Below are positions 61,471-64,000 of a stretch of DNA of 64,000 nucleotides, piece by piece (positions within the stretch are counted from its first letter, which is position 1; each line of letters begins with the position of its first letter). The notes below the pieces were generated by a model, which was not told the DNA's origin, did no database searches, and was given only the letters and a program-made list of their open reading frames with translations. The stretch is from Lodderomyces elongisporus (taxonomy: Eukaryota > Ascomycota > Pichiomycetes > Serinales > Debaryomycetaceae), in contig NC_083674.1 of NCBI RefSeq assembly GCF_030384665.1, positions 2,666,001-2,730,000 of the forward strand, in the 5' to 3' direction. Both the position numbers and the translations under genes were made by a program.

Positions 61471-63516
61471 ATGTCTGAGGAAGAAAAGGTTGTTAGCAAC
61501 GACGATGGCCTTTTTGCCAACTCAAGCTCTGCATCAAGCACAAACAAAAAGACAGAGGGCTCTCTCAACTCTGGAAATGACGAGGCTATAAGAGAAGAAG
61601 GAGAACACGGCAATATCCTCTCACAGTATTCAGAAAAACAAACAATGCAAATGGGAAGAAACTATGCCCTCAAATTCGATTTAGACCCCGAACTATTTGC
61701 AAAAGCTGCCGCACTTGCACGTGCACCAACAACATTCAACTCAATGCCATTCCTTTCAGAAGAGGAAAAACAAGGCTTGTACTTTGAAGCAACCAAGAAA
61801 TGGCACATCCCACGTAAGCTTTTTGCATGTATCGCATTGGGCAGTATGGCTGCTATCATCCAAGGTATGGATGAAGCAGTCGTTAATGGAGCTACCTTGT
61901 TCTACCCAAAAGCAATGGGTATCGACCAGATGAAAAACGCAGACTTGATTGAAGGAGTATGTATTTCAAAACAAAACCACCACCACCACCATAACCATAA
62001 CCATATAGGGAAGGGGGTTCTTTTTCCCCTTCCCCCCTTCCCCTCCTCTACTTTTTTTTTTTTTATAAATTACTTATACTAACAAACAACAATTTTTCCC
62101 CTTTTATAGCTTGTTAACTCAGCACCTTATCTCTGTGCCTCATGTATTGCATGTTGGCAATCTGACTTGTGGAATCGTTACTTGGGCAGAAAATGGACTA
62201 TTTTTTGGACATGTGCCATCTCGGCAGCAACATGTATCTGGCAAGGTTTTGTCTCAGTTGACTGGTGGCACTTGTTCTTGGCACGATTCTTTTTAGGATT
62301 TGGTATTGGTATCAAGTCAGCAACCGTACCTGTTTACTGTGCAGAATGTTCACCAAAACATATTAGAGGTGCCTTGACCATGACTTGGCAATTTTTTACC
62401 GCAGTTGGTATTATGCTTGGTTACGTTGCATGTTTAGCCTTTTATTATGTCCCCGACAAGAGTTTTGGCTCTGGATTGAACTGGAGACTTATGCTTGGAC
62501 TGGCTTGTCTTCCAGCAATCTTTATCCTTTTCCAAATTCCATTTGTTCCTGAATCACCACGTTGGTTGATGGGTAAAGGTCGTCATAGAGAAGCATTTGA
62601 GAGTTTAGAGCAGATGAGATACGAGAGAATAGCAGCAGCTAGAGATTGTTTCTACCAATACGTCTTACTTCAAGAAGAAGAAGGTTACGATGTGCCAACT
62701 TGGAAGAGAGTTATTGAGATGTTTACCATTAGAAGAAATAGGAATGCAGTGATTGGATCATGGATTGTGATGTTTATGCAACAATTCTGTGGTATTAATG
62801 TTATTGCATACTATTCCTCGTCGATTTTCCTTAATGCTGGTTTCAGTGAAATCTCAGCACTCTTGTCTTCATGGGGTTTCGGTATGATTAATTTTACATT
62901 TGCCATTCCAGCTTTTTTCACAATTGATAGGTTTGGACGTCGTAACTTGTTGTTATTTGCCTTCCCATGTATGTGTGCCATGTTGTTGGTTGCTGGTTTT
63001 GGATTTTTGATTCACGATACCAATGGTAAATTGGGAATGGTTACCACAGGTGTCTACCTTTTCTCGTGCTTCTACAGTTCCTCAGAAGGACCAGTGCCAT
63101 TTGCCTACTCTGCCGAAGCATTCCCATTGTATATCCGTGACTTGGGTATGGCATGGGCTACTGCAACGTGTTGGTTCTTCAATTTCATTTTGGCATTCAC
63201 TTGGCCAAGAATGATGAAGGCAATGACCTCAACTGGTGCCTTTGGTTTCTATGCAGCATGGAATGCTATTGGATTCTTTTTGGTGTTGTGGTTCTTGCCA
63301 GAAACCAAGAATTTGACCTTGGAGGAGTTGGACGATGTGTTTGCTGTGCCCATGTACAAGCATGCAATCTACCGTACCAGAACATTCTTGAATGGTGTTT
63401 CAAGACACGTATTCCACAAGGATGTGAAGGATCCACCACCTATTTATTCACACCAGAGAATGGCTGTTACCAACCCAGAATGGCACGAAAAGGTTGAAGT
63501 TGAACACGAGGAGTAA
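61471..63516 (+). CDS. MFS sugar/polyol transporter B (paralogue of A), one 153-nt intron
   Basis: Spliced from 61471-61956 and 62110-63516, the product has 630 aa. The domain layout and sugar-porter motifs are those of transporter A, including LGRKW, PESPRWLM, DRFGRRN and PETKNLTLEELD. Differences concentrate in the N-terminal tail and the last periplasmic/TM regions. Codon 293 is CTG at the same Ser position as in A. Its intron is at a different place: after DLIEG, before LVNSAP. Gene A reads straight through that position as LEGLINSAP. Coding starts are 6.17 kb apart and the distal coding parts align at a constant 6240 bp. The substrate is undetermined. Confidence 0.88.
61957..62109 (+). 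other. Intron of transporter B (153 nt)
   Basis: Donor GTATGT (61957), branch point TACTAAC (62077-62083), acceptor TAG at 62107-62109. Phase 0. It contains CCA/CCATAA repeats and a C-rich tract before the branch point. No similarity to the intron of A apart from the splice signals. Confidence 0.95.
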
Positions 63517-64000
63517 ACACCTTGGTTCATATAATACATGCTTGCGCTTGAGAAATATATATTACTTTTTTTCTTCCTAGCGTATAAAAAGGGGACTTTT
63601 ACTATCCTTTTTTCCCCCCCCCCCCCCCCCCCCCCCCCCAATTTACTGATGTCTATTTAGTTTGTTTGTCGTTCGCATGCTCATGTTGGGACTATAAACA
63701 TACTTTGTCATCCTACAACTATATTTATAGTGGTATATTTTTAATTCTTGTTTTTTTTTTATAACTAGATGTTCCATTCTTACTGTTATTTTTTCTGCTA
63801 GTCTTTTTTTTTGTTTGCCATATTTAAATTTATAAAATTTTATTTTGTTAGTTTGGAAAGAAGAAATTTTCTGATATCGTTGTAGGACTAAACATTCTAT
63901 GACAGATGTCTAAGGTCACTTAAATTTGTGAAGCAAAAGAAGAGAGATTAAAATTTTAGATATTTAAAATTGTTATTGATGTAAGTACTACTACTATGTT
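63517..64000 (+). other. Region after transporter B
   Basis: The last 484 bp hold a C26 homopolymer (63614-63639) and AT-rich sequence; no start of another gene is visible. Confidence 0.6.
63614..63639 (+). repeat. C26 homopolymer
   Basis: Twenty-six consecutive C residues, 97 bp after the transporter B stop. Such a run is extreme for AT-rich DNA and its exact length is likely variable or uncertain. Confidence 0.9.

Noticed and set aside
1..64000. Search for CRISPR arrays, transposons, LTRs, rRNA and tRNA
   Set aside because: No spaced direct-repeat array, transposase or reverse-transcriptase frame, LTR pair, or tRNA cloverleaf was seen.

Overview
The window is nuclear DNA from a budding yeast of the CTG (CUG-Ser1) clade. 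Every gene with a recognisable product is a fungal housekeeping gene. Introns are few and carry the yeast TACTAAC branch point. Intergenic DNA is AT-rich and full of microsatellites. CTG codons fall where the family has Ser: codon 296 and codon 293 of the two sugar transporters, and the P-loop of Clp1. CTG should therefore be read as Ser; a standard-code translation will be wrong at those positions. The abundance of hexanucleotide repeats inside coding regions (Asn-Ala, Asp-Val and Ser/Thr-Ala runs) fits Lodderomyces elongisporus or a close relative, but that species guess is inference.

Layout. 1-9 kb: ESA1 (5' end off the window), PRP46, an ECM9-like prenyltransferase-alpha-repeat gene, UBC12, PAC1 and IST1, closely packed. 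9-17.4 kb: an HRK1-type kinase, SOF1 and PSR1, all on the minus strand, separated by 1.2-1.6 kb gaps. 17.4-21 kb: a 3.7 kb gene-free stretch. 21-34 kb: SOL1 (Sic1-type CDK inhibitor), CLP1, DRS1, SYS1, STN1, RPS24 (exon 1 is only the ATG) and YJU2. 34-44.5 kb: SEC6, PBP1, a DENN-related LCHN/ANR2-like gene and VTC1, all minus strand. 44.4-46.2 kb: a gap with no appreciable open reading frame but several hairpins. 46-52 kb: DAL1 (allantoinase with a large His-rich insert), ETR1 and an Mpv17/PMP22-family gene. 52-64 kb: two paralogous MFS sugar transporters in tandem, each behind a 3-4 kb gene-free upstream region.

The genes are not an operon or a pathway cluster. Themes recur by chance of neighbourhood: splicing (PRP46, YJU2), ribosome biogenesis (SOF1, DRS1, RPS24), secretion and traffic (SEC6, SYS1, IST1), and telomere or chromatin maintenance (STN1, ESA1). 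Some promoters carry sites that fit their gene: a CACGTGGG Pho4-type palindrome upstream of VTC1, and an inverted GATAAG pair upstream of DAL1.

I found no mobile element, CRISPR array, tRNA or rRNA, and no clear new biological system. The most unusual observation is that the two highly similar transporter genes each have one phase-0 intron at a different position, in a coding sequence that also looks patched by gene conversion. Second-tier leads are candidate structured or spliced non-coding RNAs at about 15.3 kb and 45-46 kb, and a strong-context uORF overlapping the STN1 start.
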